Positions 1 through 14,500 of a stretch of DNA of 64,000 nucleotides are shown in pieces (positions within the stretch are counted from its first letter, which is position 1; every line of letters begins with the position of its first letter). Under the pieces are notes generated by a model. The model saw nothing but the letters and a program-made list of their open reading frames with translations. It was not told the DNA's origin and did not search any database. The DNA is taken from the NCBI GenBank assembly GCA_021014325.1, contig CM037472.1, positions 24,475,063 through 24,539,062 on the forward strand. The letters are read 5' to 3'. Made by a program: the position numbers and the translations under genes. Origin of the DNA: Plazaster borealis. Lineage: Eukaryota > Echinodermata > Asteroidea > Forcipulatida > Labidiasteridae.

Positions 1-279
1 GGGGGTTGATTTGGCCCCTCAGCAGTATGGTTCTCCTTTAGATGGTTGTATTGATGATTTTAGATGCAAGATGCAAATGTGTTTTTAAGAATGTTCTACC
101 TGCACAAGAATGCAATGATTGATATCAAATATTGTTTGAATTTCAAGAATTAAAAGGCAGAGTACAGATTCAACAAATTATTGACAATTAATTTTGATCA
201 TTGATGATTAAGTTCATATCAGTTCTGTCAAAGTCAAGGAAATAGCGTTTTAAGACCTTAACAAATCACACTTATTTTT

Positions 280-405
280 GAATTTACACCGATGTGTAAT
301 AAGCACTTACTCGGGTGGGATTCGAACCCACAACCTTTGCCATGCTAGAACATGCTAGAACAGATGTCTTACCGCTGGCCCACTGAGCTTGCCCGGTGGC
401 TAGAG
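280..405 (-). mobile_element. tRNA-derived SINE, type S2, fragment
   Basis: Reverse strand shows a tRNA-like head with A-box-like GGCCAGCGGTAAGAC and B-box GGTTCGAATCCC, then a tail ending ACACATCGGTGTAAA. The same family recurs at 24865-25015, 35595-35755 and 59580-59745. The rest of 1-1145 holds only an AAT microsatellite (981-1011). Confidence 0.7.
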
Positions 406-1145
406 GTAGTTCAAATCTTATATTTTTTAGTAGCGGGTACCACAACGATTTAACCTTCGGTGACACCTTTGGAATCTACGCACAGGCTTCAGAGTTATAC
501 CGTATTGTACTGTTTCCAACAGTACAATTTATAAAAGCTTGTCTTTAAAAATAAATTAAGACAATCCTTTTCAAATAGTCTTAACCATCTAATAAAGAGC
601 CATAGACTCAATAAAACAAATTCCAACTCACAAAGCCATGTTGAAGTCATCTGTTGAAGATTGATTTCAGTCAGGAGTGGCTATTAGCTCAAGGTTAAGA
701 GATTGATTTACAATTGCTTTAGGAATTCTTAAAGGGGCAGGTGGTCATTAATGGGGCTTTTTAAATTCAAAATCAACCCAGGGTAATTTGACATTTTCCA
801 TGCTATTTGGCAAGGTCTCAATAGCGAACTTGGAATTTTCAAGATTTTGTAACCAATTTTTGGGTGGAGTACATAAAATTTATTTACAAACAGACTGTGT
901 TTTAAATCAATGTTAATTTTACATTTTACAGTTGCTTATTTTGGATTGCTGCAATCCACTCAAGCCTGATATGATTGTTATAATAATAATAAAAATAATA
1001 ATAATAATAATAGTGAACATTTATAACGCCATGTCTGTCAGACTTGACACTCCTGTACCACATTCATTGTTTGTATGGAATGGGTTTCATCGGGAGGGCA
1101 ACCTCCAATAAGTGACATACATGTACTTTCATGTTTTGTCTTCAG

Positions 1146-1272
1146 GAAGAGGAGAGTAGAGAAGAAAAGAAAGATGAGCAGGATAATTGGTTGCAAGAAT
1201 GTCAAATCTCTGTGTCTCCAACAAATGACCTATTGGTCATGGCGTTTGAGGAGAGGGCAGTATTCCTACAAC
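1146..1272 (+). CDS. RAB3GAP2: RAB3GAP2 exon 1 of those visible
   Basis: Acceptor cttcag before GAA and donor gtaagc after position 1272. It encodes an acidic stretch followed by [19 protein letters not shown], the first conserved block of the protein. It ends in phase 1. Upstream coding exon(s), about 60 residues in vertebrates, are not found in 1-1145. Confidence 0.93.
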
Positions 1273-4200
1273 GTAAGCACCTTTATTTTCAATAGGCCTA
1301 TCATAGGACTTACTAAATGATACTATTGTTTTATTTTGTTTGCTAATAAAGATGGTTTGCCCTTAACATTGTCAGTGACTAGCCAGCTGGACTATAGTTA
1401 ACTTGATGTTTCACCCTAGTCCACCAGCTTTTTCTCTAGTCCATACTTCATTTTGTATAGGGGTGCTTTTCAACACAGAACCAGCCACTTGGAGAGAATT
1501 TTGACTGGTCCTCGGGTGTTTTAACTAGACACCGTTAAGGGAGAGTGCTGATAAATACAGGATTCAAACTGGCTTCTGGTCACCGGGGAATTCTTCAGTT
1601 GTGGAGTTTTGAAAAATATGTGTACAACTCGAACAATGGTTTATCGGCTTCCACCAAATACCGCAGCAGCTTGTCATACAGTGTAGGCATAGCAGGCTAG
1701 TCCAACATACTGTTCTATCCTGCTGTACTGTGTGAAACACTCAGTAGGAGTCCAGTTTTGGGGACGTTGTTTTATTTCACAGCTGGAATTTTGTTGTACT
1801 GATGTGCCTCTGTTTTTAAAATAAAAATTAATGAACCACAAGGGAAACGACTGGGTGAATTTTAAATGATTTTTGGTTGAACAAAGAAAAATTTACAAGG
1901 GCGGGACTTGGAACCTGCGACCTCCAGATTAACATGCTGGTGCTCTACCAACTGAGCCTTCTAGCCCTATGTTGGCGGTCTTCCTAATTTGTCAATATCT
2001 TTGTTCGGGGGGTGCCAGCCAGAAGCCATTCAACCTGTAACTGCCGCCATAGCCAGGGATCACACCCAAGTTTTTGATACAACCTTTTTAAATAAAGTAT
2101 GCAAAACTTTGCTGAAAGCATGCAATCATAATATAATGTAAACAAAAATTGTGGAATTTTTTGAAATACATTTAGTCACCGTTTTTACGAAGAGCCACAT
2201 AATTTAAAAAGACAAATTATTGATTAATACAGGAATGGGCCTATATCTCAATAATGTCATCTTGGGTTTGAGCCACAAGCCCCCAGGATACATGTAATAC
2301 ATTGCAACAGAAGGCCGCAAATGTAGGTCAAACCGTTTTGGGGGGGTTTTATGAAGAGCCACTAATGTCAGTGTGTGCGTGATCACCTGACATGCACATA
2401 ATGTCCTATGTAAAAACACGTTATTCAGTTGGGCGTACAAGTAGCTCATCTCACTTTTTAGGTTTCCTGAAGGGACACATAGCTTTAATTAACTAAATGG
2501 TAATTAGCAAATATATTTGAAGAAATTAGTTAGTCAATGGAGAGATTAAACTTATACAGAGAGGTCTTCAGAATTGTAGCTTTGCAGTTTCAAGCTAGGC
2601 ACAGTGTAAAATGTAGATCTCAATTACGCCTTTTGACATTTGTGGCTCTTCGTGAAAACGGTGATAATATAGGACTGTCAAATAGGTACCTTTAGATTCA
2701 AATATGTACCTTTATTTAGATTCTATAATTTAAGCAAATTTCTGAGGTTGTTAGTGCCTTCTTGTGGGGTTTATTGTTAATTTCTGATGCATATTATTTT
2801 GTTTCTCTGAATGTTATTCACTCAAGCAGAGCAAGGTTTGCCCTTTTACTTTGTACACAAAATATCTTGTGGAGCACCCTGGTCTTTAGAATTCCCTTAT
2901 GGAGTCCTTTTATTTTTCCTTTTTTGTTTTGTCCTCGGTCTCCATAAGGTACCGAAAGTGAGAGCACACATTCATGAAAATTGTTTATGTTGATTCGGTT
3001 TTTTCTCCTGTAGAAAAATGGGACCCCAGGGATGACGACGGAATAGACTATCGATATCACACTGTCTATAAGGGAGCTCTCAATCAGGATGAAGGGTGAG
3101 TTGGGAATTCCCAATCTCTCATCATTAACCTGGGCCCAATTTCATAGAGCTGTTTAAGCAGAAAATTTTGCTTAGAAATTTTGTGCTTAGCAAATATTGG
3201 CAGGATACCAGTCAGAAATTGTGCATGTGACATGGTATTTTAGCTGGTAACCTTATTCTGGTGAGCATAATTGTGTTGTGCTTAGCTACTTTTTTGTGCT
3301 GAAGCAGCTCTATGAAATTGGGCCCAGTTATCACCGGAAGATTTGGCTGAGCCACACATTTTCTTGAAAGAGAAAACCATTTTATGAGAATGTTTGTTGT
3401 CGTTACTTGGTTAAGTCTTGGTTTCACTGTGACAACGATATTCTCTAAAAAAACCCACAATTTTACTTGGAATATTCTGACAATTAATTCCCCCGGTTGA
3501 GCATGGAAAAGCTTTTTGAATTGCAAGCAAAGTGGTTTAGTGTTTAAAGGCATCGTACACGTTTGGTAATTGTCAAAGACCAGTGTTCTCATTTGGTGTA
3601 TCCCAACATATGCATAAAACAACAATCCTGTGAAAATTTGGGCTCAATTGGTCATCGAAGTTGCAAGAAAATGATGAAAGACACCCTTGTTGTACAAATT
3701 TGTGTGCTTTCAGATAGGAATAAAAGGCTTCTAGCTAGAAGTCTTTTATTATTTTAGTGAGAAATTATCTCTTTCTCAAAAACTACGTTACTTCAGAGGG
3801 AGTCGTTTCTCACAATGTTTTATACTATCAACAGCTCTCTGTTGCTCGTTACCAAGTCAGTTTTTCCCCTAATATATATTTTGAGTAAATACCAAACATG
3901 TACGATACCTTTAACAGCAAAGAACAGGGTTTGTAATTTAAAAAATTAAATAAATACAAATAAAAAAGAAAGTTTATTTTCAATCCAAAAAACTCACTGG
4001 TTATAAAGTTGGGCCGTGTCCGAATTGGTGGCTGTGGCTACAGCTGTTGCTAGGGGTGTTATTAAGGGCAGCCTATGCTTCAATGTATGTTTTAATGTGG
4101 TGATCCAGCCACAGCCACTGATTCAGAAACAGCCTCAATACCAGCACCAATCCACCAGAAAAGTATTTCCATGTGAAAAACTGTCAAAGTCGAGGAAATA

Positions 4201-7200
4201 CCAGATGAAGATTTCTAGGAATCACTGTTTGCTTATTTTGATTGCCGCAATTGGAATAATCCTGATCATGAGCTTGCACAAAATCCCTGACAAAATGTGA
4301 AAAATAGAAACAATTTTTCATTGTTTTCACTCTAACATGAAGTGAAAGTATTACGATTTCACTCTTCTGAAAAATAAAGATATACTTTCCCTTTACCATA
4401 AATATTTACTCACTCTCTTTAAATGTTAAATATTGTAACAAGTTGCCTGGAAACAAATGTTGTAATTTACTTTTACAAGCTAATCTTCAACACGAACATT
4501 ATTTGTGTGAATGATCTATATTTGAGATGAACAAATTTCAGGTATTTAGACAAAGTTTTCTTAGTTAGGTTTGTTTCACCATTACTAAAGGAAGCATTGT
4601 TATACACTTTATGTCTAGTTTTTCTCTTGTATAGGAGTATCTTGTCTTGTACTATATCTCTAATTTCATGACATGTTTGATGTTACAGAGAGTGCGTGAC
4701 CAGCGTTTTGTGCATTCCTCTCGCATCTCAAAAGCGCAGTTCACATGGGGCACCAGATTGGACCTGTGTTGTTGTTGGCTTCACATCGGGATATGTTCGT
4801 ATGTATACTGAGGTGAGTTGGAATTCTTATGGTAGTCAGAATTAGCCCTTGCCACCCAAAATCATCAACAGTTCAAATCTTGGTTTTAGGTTTGGTGCCT
4901 ACATCTCCCATTCTTAGCATTGGGCCAGGTATACCAAACTAAACATTTGGGTGTTGAGTTGTCATAGAGTGTTGTATTTCAGTGGATTTGGGGCAGCTCC
5001 AAATCACAACACCCTGTGAGTTAAGGTTAATGGGAATTATTTACACAAAGGAAATATCTCATTGTTTACTTTAAATATCCTTTCGAATTGAAATTGTTAT
5101 ATCCTTTTCAAACTTTAAAGGAACATTACAGAATTGGTTTTTGCTAACTGGCAGTGTAAGCACTTTATATAATCCACCATATACATAAACTGACAAACCT
5201 GTAGAAGTTTGAGATCGATCGGCCATCTGGGTCACGAGAAAATAGTGAAAAACCGATTACACATTTGCATGTGTTATACAATGCATGAATAAAACGCTCA
5301 TGAGCGATAAACTCCAATTGGAAATTAGTTTTATCTATTTCTCATCAAATATGGCATTTCAGACAGAAATATTTCTAGGGATGTTTTCTACTATCATCAT
5401 CATTAGACCGTGTAGGTTTTATGTAAATCTGTGATCATAAAGAAAATTTTAATTACCAGTTCTGTAACGTTCCTTTAAATATCCTTTCTTTGAAAGTTAT
5501 ACTTTTTTTTTGCATATATGTTGGCATTCTTATTATAAGGAATTGTTTTCACAAAATTCATTAAGTGCCAACCCACTTTCCCCAAATTAAACAAGATGAA
5601 CATTAAACTATGCTCCTATATAATCTGTTTTTGGTTTTGTTTCTTTAATGTTTATTCATAAATACCCCAGACAGTTTAGGAAGTCCTTTTGGTCGAAAGG
5701 AGGTCAAGTGACCATATTTATCTGGTATAAAACGGCTGATGAAGACGTCGCTGAAGCTGTTTAAGACCAGTTGGCTATAGTATTTAACAAAAAGACCGAG
5801 TTCAATTACAGTTTTTCCGTTATTTTAACGCTGTTTAACAAAAAGAGTATTTATTAATGGGAATAAAAGCCTAGTGACTCAGTCTTACACAGCTGGTTAA
5901 AACCATGCAGGGTCGTGGCCATGCTATAAGGACCTCGCCTTCTGCTCGGTCCTTTATTGCACGGCCACGACCCTGTCGGTTTTAAATGGACATTTATGAC
6001 CTCGCCGCCATTATTTTATTCCCTTAATATAGCAGAAGTAATTCCTCTAAGATTAAGTGATATTTTCAAGTCTTCCATTTTCAACCCTCCCATGTTCTAT
6101 ACTGTCCATTTTTTAGACTGGTGCACTACTGCTGTCTCAGCTCCTTCACGAGGACCCCATTCTGAAGCTCAAGTGTCGTACGTACGAGATTCCCCGGTAC
6201 CCTGGGATAGCTGAGCAACAGGAAGAGCTGACGATACTATATCCCAGCGCGCTGGTAACCATTGATGGATTCAGCCTGTTCCAATCCCTCAGGGCGTGCA
6301 GAAATCAACTGGCAAGAGGTAGGGAACTTAGTCTGTGTCCGGATTGGCAGCTACAGCTACGGCTACGGCTAGATTTCCACGTCATCATGCGTTGAAGAAT
6401 AGGATGTCCTGAGCAACACCCTTAGCAACAGCCGTAGCCGTAGCTGTAGTTGCCTATTCGGATGCGGCCTCAGGCTGTGGCAGTGTTGGCAGCTGCGGCT
6501 ACGGCTACGGCTGTTGCTATGGGCATCCTATGCTTCAGCGCTTGTTCTCAATCAAGCCAGAGCCGCAGCCACTAATCTCTGGTCAAAAAGCATCTTTACT
6601 GACTCGATTCTCCTGATGTCATCACTTATGATAAATCTTGCTTGCGGCACTTTGGGAGCCTTATGACTGGTTCCCCGCTAGTTTTTGATGAGCAAAATAA
6701 AACCATTGAGCAATATTTTCTGCTTAACAGCGTTATGAAACTAATAATAATATTAACAAAAAGCGCAGTATTGCCGCAAAACAGCCTCAAAACGCTTTGT
6801 ACAAAAACAAAGCTAGATAAAAAGACAAATTCATTAGCAAAAAAAAAGTGGTTAAAAATTTACAAAGTTAAATACTACAGGAGAATAGATAATAATAAGC
6901 ATCACTCACCAGTCTTGCTAGCCTTTGGCAGTATTAATGCAAAAGACATTAGTAGAAAAATTGGTTCAAAGTTACAAAATTACACACTGCTAGAGACAAG
7001 ATAAAATAAGCACCGCTCTCCAGTCCTGCCAGCCTTTGGCAAAAGTATTAAGAAATACAAATATTCAAGAGAAACATCATTACAAATAAAAATAAATAAA
7101 TACTGCTTAAACAGAAAGGTCTTTAAGTGAAACTTAAAAACGCCAATATAAACAATCTTGAAGATGAAATGGTAGGCTGTTCCATGGAGATGGGGCATTA

Positions 7201-10200
7201 ACACTGAAAGCATTGACGACCCTGTTGACCAACAAGTGTGTCCTATGGTTGTGTAAATATTGTAGTTTTTTTCTTTGATTTGTAGCTGCAGCCAGTGGCA
7301 GCGACCAGATTCAACCCCCTCCTTTGGCTTATAAGAAGTGGGGACTAGTGAGACAAGATGCCACGACCGATCACATCAGCTGTGGTAAGTTCACAAAGTT
7401 TGCACGAAGGGGGGATGTGGATGCACTTGACTAATCGACTTTCATCCATTGTATTTGGAGATTTGCTTCTTAACCCTCTAGAGACCATTCATTTCTGTAT
7501 AATATTCATAATACGCCCAGACATGGCTAAAACTGTTGACTTTTTTTATTCAATTTATTCGGCAGTGAAAAATATCTACAAAGATAATAATTATGACATG
7601 AAAATTTGGTTTTGTTTTTAGAAATTTAAAAAACTATGTTAACAAGGGAAACATTGGAAAAGTCAATTCATGACATGACCTTTATATTTAATCTCTTTGA
7701 GTAAATGGAAATCGGTCAAATCTTTCGGCCGTTTGCGGTCGCTATGGACATTTTGGTACAAGTTGCTAGCGGCTGCTAATTTATAAAGGGTTGAAGAACA
7801 TGTTATGGGATTGAGTGGGGGGGGGAAGAGTAGGGATTAACCCTGGTGTTTCTGGTTCATAGCAAGCACCCTTCAGGTTTCCTAAGGTTTGCGAGTTACA
7901 GTGATGAAGTTCACTAATATCACTTATGAGGTATCCTTGAATTCAATACCAGAAATATATAATAACAATCTGTTTTAAACCACAAGACCCAGAAGTATAA
8001 AATGTGGTATTATAATTACCATTAATATCATTCAAACTAGGTAGATGTAGTAGATGTGTGTAATTTATAGTCTACATTTGATCACCCATCCTTCAAACTC
8101 AGTTTGACTAGTTCCATTGTCTTGCTCTTCATCATATCCAAGGTGTGGTAACGCCATGTGCCTTTGACCAGCTCAACGCTGACTCCATCATTCATGGATA
8201 CACAGCAAGCGTCAAGGCCACGCCCCCTGCTTCCTCCCGCTACGTTACCACAGGTGTTGGTCCTTTTGTCGGCTTCTTCTATGCATTGGAGGTGAGATGT
8301 GATCCTAGATCATTCATAGGACTAATGGTATTACGTGAAATTCTACTCTCTCCATAGACAATGGGCCCGATTTCACAGGGCTGCTTTAAGCAGGCATGAG
8401 AATCTTCCGGATTTTTCCAGATTTCCCGATTTTGCACTTCAAATGTGGTCTCCGAGTTCAATGTGAATTTGATATAAAATTTGGGGGTAGGGTGTTGGGG
8501 GTATACATGTATATTTCGCTAATCTCTCGTCTTTAATCAGAAATTGTAAGTTACCTTTGTAAAATCATACGGCGGATTGAAACACCGTTCGTGAAAAACG
8601 GCACATTGCCGCCCGGCTTCCATGTGCATCGTGTATGCAGCGAGATCAATGGATATGTGTAGACTTCTTTCATTCCTCGCTTCAATCACGGTGTGGTTTA
8701 TTAATTGTTTGACCGTTTACTGCTGCAGCAAAGGAACATGTGTGGAGACTTCGGTAAGTCTACTGACAACAATGCGCGGTGTTTTGTATGGATGCTCGCG
8801 CATTGTTAGACTTTTTACGCACGTGTGTGTGGAGAATCGTCGACGTCTGCATTTACCTTTAAGTCTCACATTTTTTGTGAGTGTTTTTGAGATAAGATAC
8901 CTCTATCATTTTTATGATTTTATTATTGTTTTTTGAGTATTTTCCTCCTACTAACTCGACCCATGGGTCACGTTGCCCAAATTCCGGACATTGCCCAAAA
9001 TCCGGACATGCATTTTTAGCGTTAGATTTTTTTGTGGGTTTTTTTCTTCACGATTTTTCATCATCGCCCATTCTCATGCCTGTTTAAGGGTTTGTATAGG
9101 TTTGGTAATTACTCATAAAATTAATGAATATAAAAACTTACTTGGTAAGATGTACAGCAGCTTCTGATAGTATAAAGCATTTTGAGAAACATTTCACTTT
9201 GAAGTAGTGTGGTTATGGAAAAAGATACCAGTTTTTATCCGAACAAATTTGAATCTGAGAAGCGTTTCTGTCAGAAACGTTTTCTCCGATTGTGTATTCC
9301 AATTGCAGATTATTATAAGGACATAACCGCTCCAGATTGTAGGCAATATCTCAAAAATGCTACCACCTTTTGAAATGAAATTTTCACAGGTTAGTTTTAT
9401 GGTATATCTACAACTATATAAGATTGAAACAAACAGTCGGTTCCATTTACCAAACGTAAACAATCCCTTTAAAGGTATTATACAGGATTTGTAGAGCTGT
9501 TTTGTGTGATCAACCATATATATATGTAATACCAAACCTGTGAAAATTTGGGCTTCATCCGTTGTGTGAGTCAGCAGAAAATAGTGAAAAATCATGCACA
9601 ATTTTCAGCATGTAAACACATTGTCCTTAATTTTGGTTGTAACAACTGAAATCAGCTGTTGAGTTTTCAGATACAGTTTTCTGGAATATGACTTCATTTC
9701 AGAGGGAAATATTTCACACAAATATGGTTCTAGTATGAACTTCATAATCAGTAAGCATTCATATTCCAGCTTGAAATTACTTCAGAAGTGATTCTGGAAA
9801 AAACTTTTTCTGACAGAACCGAGCCAAATAGGGATTTCCAATAGGGAATTTTTCTTAAGAAATTGCACATTCATCACCTCAAATTCCCAGTTGGAAATTC
9901 CCCCCAGAAGAAATAGAAGTTGCATAACTTCAAAAGTTACAGGTGGGAATTCCCCTAAGGCCTAGTAAAAATAGAAGCAGTTTGGTTTCACTGTAAAGCA
10001 TGTACTGACTCCTGAGTGTATTACCTTGTACAGGGTTCTCCCCAAGTTTTTTCAAAACTGTGGGGCATTCTGGGCCAACATTTTTTATGTTTGGCCGAAG
10101 CGCGCTGAATTGAAACAAGGTCCTCGGAATGTTTTCTACGTGGTTTTCAAAGCCCTACTATGCAATTTGGAGCATTTTATTTTTTATTGTATTTTTTTTG

Positions 10201-11009
10201 CGTACCGGCCGTTTTTTTTTGCGTATCGGCTGAAATTCTTGCGTATTGGCACACAATTCTTGCGTATCGACCCGATCTGCTAGCTTGTGCATGGGGAGAA
10301 CAAATAGCACTTTTTTTCAACTGGACATGTCATATATCATTGCTCAATGCTCAGAAACTGTTAGAGTGCCCAACACCAAAGTTACAGGGAGGCTTGTCTA
10401 CATCATAAGGTACCTCTGAAATGAATTAGAGGAAAAATAATCAAATTTGAACTTTATAAATCCATGGTAACTTTTTTTCTGGTTTGTTTTAGGAGATAGG
10501 TCATTAATACAAACTTATAGGGAATGCATTAAGCTTCAAAATGACACAAAAAGCTCTCTAGGTGCTATACTTTTTGAGATATGGGTGTTTTAATTCGCAA
10601 AGTATCGCTAATTAGCTAAAAGTTCGTTAGCGTGCATCTCACTAGTTAAGAGTCCTAGAGCAAAAACAAAAAATACATTTTTTGCCTTTTCTCATGGATC
10701 CCAATCAATCCCTGAAAAAAAAAAAAAAAAATCTGACAGGTCAAGGGAAATTCTTGGTTAATTTGACATGGAATAACCCGTTGATCTATACTGGCATTTA
10801 TTCGTGTGTCTGTTTTTTTCTTCTAGGGAATCAGCCAACCATTAATGTCTGACGTTGCCATGGCAATGGCAAGTAAACTAAAGTCTGCATTTTTATCTGC
10901 TGCAAGGTTGGTTTTTGTGTGGAGTGGTTACAATCTGTTTTAGAGTGTCCATAAGTATAAGTACAGCGCTATGAGCAACTACCGTTGGATTGGCACCTTA
11001 TAAAAGTAA

Positions 11010-11053
<44 letters not shown>

Positions 11054-11097
11054 GGATGGATGGATGGATGGATTGATTGATTGATTGATTGATTGAC

Positions 11098-11149
<52 letters not shown>

Positions 11150-11440
11150 TGATTGATTGATTGATTGACTTTTTTTTTTCAAAGCAAATACTTTATTCAC
11201 TCACAAAATATACAGAATTTACATACAATAAAGAAACTTAAAAAAAACAAAAAAAAACCATCAATTAGACAATACATTATTTTCTGTTACAAAGTACAGG
11301 TCGGTAGCTGGGATTGAAATTACATCGAGATTAACACAAAAGCAGTTTCATTAGACGTACAGCATGGTGGCAATCAAAATTACAGAATCCATTCAATTTC
11401 ATTATCAGTGATTTGGAATATGTTGCAGAGACCCCATTTC

Positions 11441-11501
<61 letters not shown>

Positions 11502-14500
11502 ATGCGCTCAATTGTTACTGTATGTCAGTAACAGACTTTTTAAATAATTTGGGGTGAACAAAGAAATATTGACTAGAAAGGGATTTGAACCTGCCACGTC
11601 CGGATTATGCCAACATTCTACCAACTGAGCTATCTAGCCCTATGATGGCGGTCTCCCTATTTGTTAAAGAGGAAGGGAAATGACCAATTCAATTTTGTGA
11701 TGTACTCATTATGTGAGTGGGGAAAAATTACAAGTCTCTAACCTCACATTAAAATGGTGTAAATTGCCATTGTATTTGATACCATTCCAGTGCAAAATTT
11801 GTCAACATCCAAAACATCTGATGACATCATTCTGAGACAATGTGTCTCTACCTTTTTTGGACGGTATGTTTGATGCATAACTGACTTTTTCAGAACGAAA
11901 TTAATGGAAATTTTTCGTCAGTCAAAAGGTCTAATTCAAGGACGTTTTGATTGAATATTGTTGAAAGTCATTTGTGAACCTGAGGTTAGAAACTTGTAAT
12001 TTTTCCCCACTCACATGAGGACTATATCTTTTGGAAAATAAGTACATCACAACATTGAATTGGTCATTTCTCTTCCTGTTTGATATTGTTGTTCGGGTGT
12101 GCCAGTCAGAAGCCATACAACCCTATCAGCCAAATTTAGGATGCAACCTGGGAAGTGGCAGCACACTGATCACCTTAAGGGGATTGTATTTTATATTTTA
12201 AATATCAAGTAATAAATCATCAAGGAAACCGACCGGGTAAATTTAAATCAATTTTAATGGAACAGAGAAAAATCGTCTAGAACGGGATTTGAACCTGCGA
12301 CTCTCGGATTAACATGCTGATGCTCTACAAGTTGAGTTATCTAGTCCTATGTTGGTGTTTTTCCTTACTTTTGGGTTTTTTAAAATGAAATGTGTGCAAT
12401 AAACATCATCCTTGGTTTCTAGTAGTCAAGCTACTGTATTTTTCATGTCCCAATTTTACAGCACATAAAAAATATTACCTAAAATATTGAATGCTTATTC
12501 TTGGCCCTCGGTATGACATTTATTATTGGTGCAAAGTTGTTGAAATGAAAACTGATGTAATGACAATTTGCTCGTTTCACTCAGTGGTTGGTTTGGCATT
12601 GGTGGTAGCAGGCAGGGTACCGATGATCAAATAGGTGGCAGCAGGCACAAGCCAAAGGTGGAACCAGCCACATCTCTTCCAATCAGGTAAGTGCATCTGT
12701 GATGATTTAACCCTCAGGGAACCAACTCGGAGCAACTACTCCTTTCACGAACAGACCATGAAGTAATTGTTTAACTCTTTCACGCGCCTACCAGTTGCTA
12801 GCGACCGGTTTAAATCCCTTCAGAAAAATAGTTGTAAAACGAAAAATAAAGATCGCACGGTCACACAGTTTTCAAAATGGGAAAGAGGACTTTGAGCGTG
12901 CTATTGTGACCTGTTTTTGGGGTGTCGCCATTTGCAAAAAAAGAGTGACAGTTAATGTGTCCATATGATCACTTCATCACTAAAATAAATGGTGCATGAA
13001 AATGTTTACTTAAAACTTGCAAAGCTATTAGTGAAGACATCTGCTCTAGAATGTTGGGGGTTGTCGGCCCGAGTAGCAAGAGTTTTTTTTGCCGCAAGAC
13101 TTGTGGAAAGCACTGAGTGTACAGGGCTTATAATAATAATATTAATAATAAAAAGTAACAATAAACAGTATTTATATAGCGCCAAAATCCTTATCACACA
13201 CCAGTTTAAGGGTAAACGGCTTGAAATTGGGGCAAAAATACACATACCGCAGGGCTTGTTGTTCACAATGTTGTTCTGGATCAGAACATTTGTTACAAGA
13301 CCAGAATCAAAATGAGAAGAAAAATAAAACTATCCGCATATAGTATCACAATTAAACTGTTTTAATTTGGACATGCACTAAAGAAAAGGTTTATCTAGTA
13401 AACATTTGAATACATTTAAAATTAAAGATGGTGAGAGGTGTTATTGTTCAAAAACACAAGACCGCCAGACTTGTGCGGTCGTAAGTTTACTGGCCCGACA
13501 CTAAAGACACTGGCCTTGGGCCTGCAGTGTCCGAATTGGCGGCTACCCGCTATGGCTACAAATGGACTGCCACGTCATCATATGTTGAAATATAGGACAT
13601 CCTTAGCAACACCCTCAGCAACAGTCGTAGCCGTAGCTGTAGCCGCCAATTTGGATACGGCCTTTTTCCTTTTTCCGCTCGATACATGGAAAAATCAGCT
13701 CTCCTTGGCAAACTGTAGAGGGCGCACTATATTATGTGAATCACCCGTATTGCATGTGCTTACACCCTGGGCCCAATTTCATAGAGCTGCTTAAGCATAA
13801 AAAGTCGTTAAGCACAACAAAATTATGCTTACCAGAATATGGTTACCAGCTAAACTACCGTGCCACGCGTACATTTTTTGACTGGTATCCTGCTTATTTC
13901 TGCTAAGCAGAAAAATTGTTAATTAATATTTTCTGCTTAAGCAGCTCCGGCCCAGAGAATGATGTATGTTACAGGGCACCCATGGAACAGAATTTTGTTA
14001 AAAATACAGTGCCATGAAATTTGGCCCTGTCTACATAATGCAGAAACCTCCAATGCAGACATTTGATTTTGATAGTTCACTTAATAATATCACAATCGGT
14101 ATATAATGTAAATGGCCAGTTAATATTTCAACACTATGTTATACTTGATTACCAAAATGTGACCTAAATATGGGTCATCATTCATTTATTTATTATTGTA
14201 AATATCAAGTAATAAACCACAAGGGAAACTGAGTGGGTAAATGATAAAATAATTTTGGGTTGATCAAAGATAAATTGACTAGAGCGGGACTTGAACTGGA
14301 AGTCGCAGTTTCAAGTCCCACTCTAGTAAATGTTTTTTTTTGTTCAAACCCAAATTTTTTGTTTTGTTTTAGTAAATAAAATGGCAAACACAAAGTGAAA
14401 AGGGTAAATACATCTTTTGAAAATGAAGCAAAGCAAGTCAATACCTTAAAGGGATTGTATACGTTTGGTAATTGGAACACACTGTTTATTTCAATCCTAT

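Noticed and set aside
8622..8936. 104-codon open frame in a CpG-richer patch of RAB3GAP2 intron 6
   Set aside because: Hydrophobic, no domain, not part of the conserved RAB3GAP2 order, and exons 6 and 7 join in phase without it.
10979..11200. Minus-strand open frame of repeated NQSI units
   Set aside because: It is only the translation of the (TTGA)n microsatellite.
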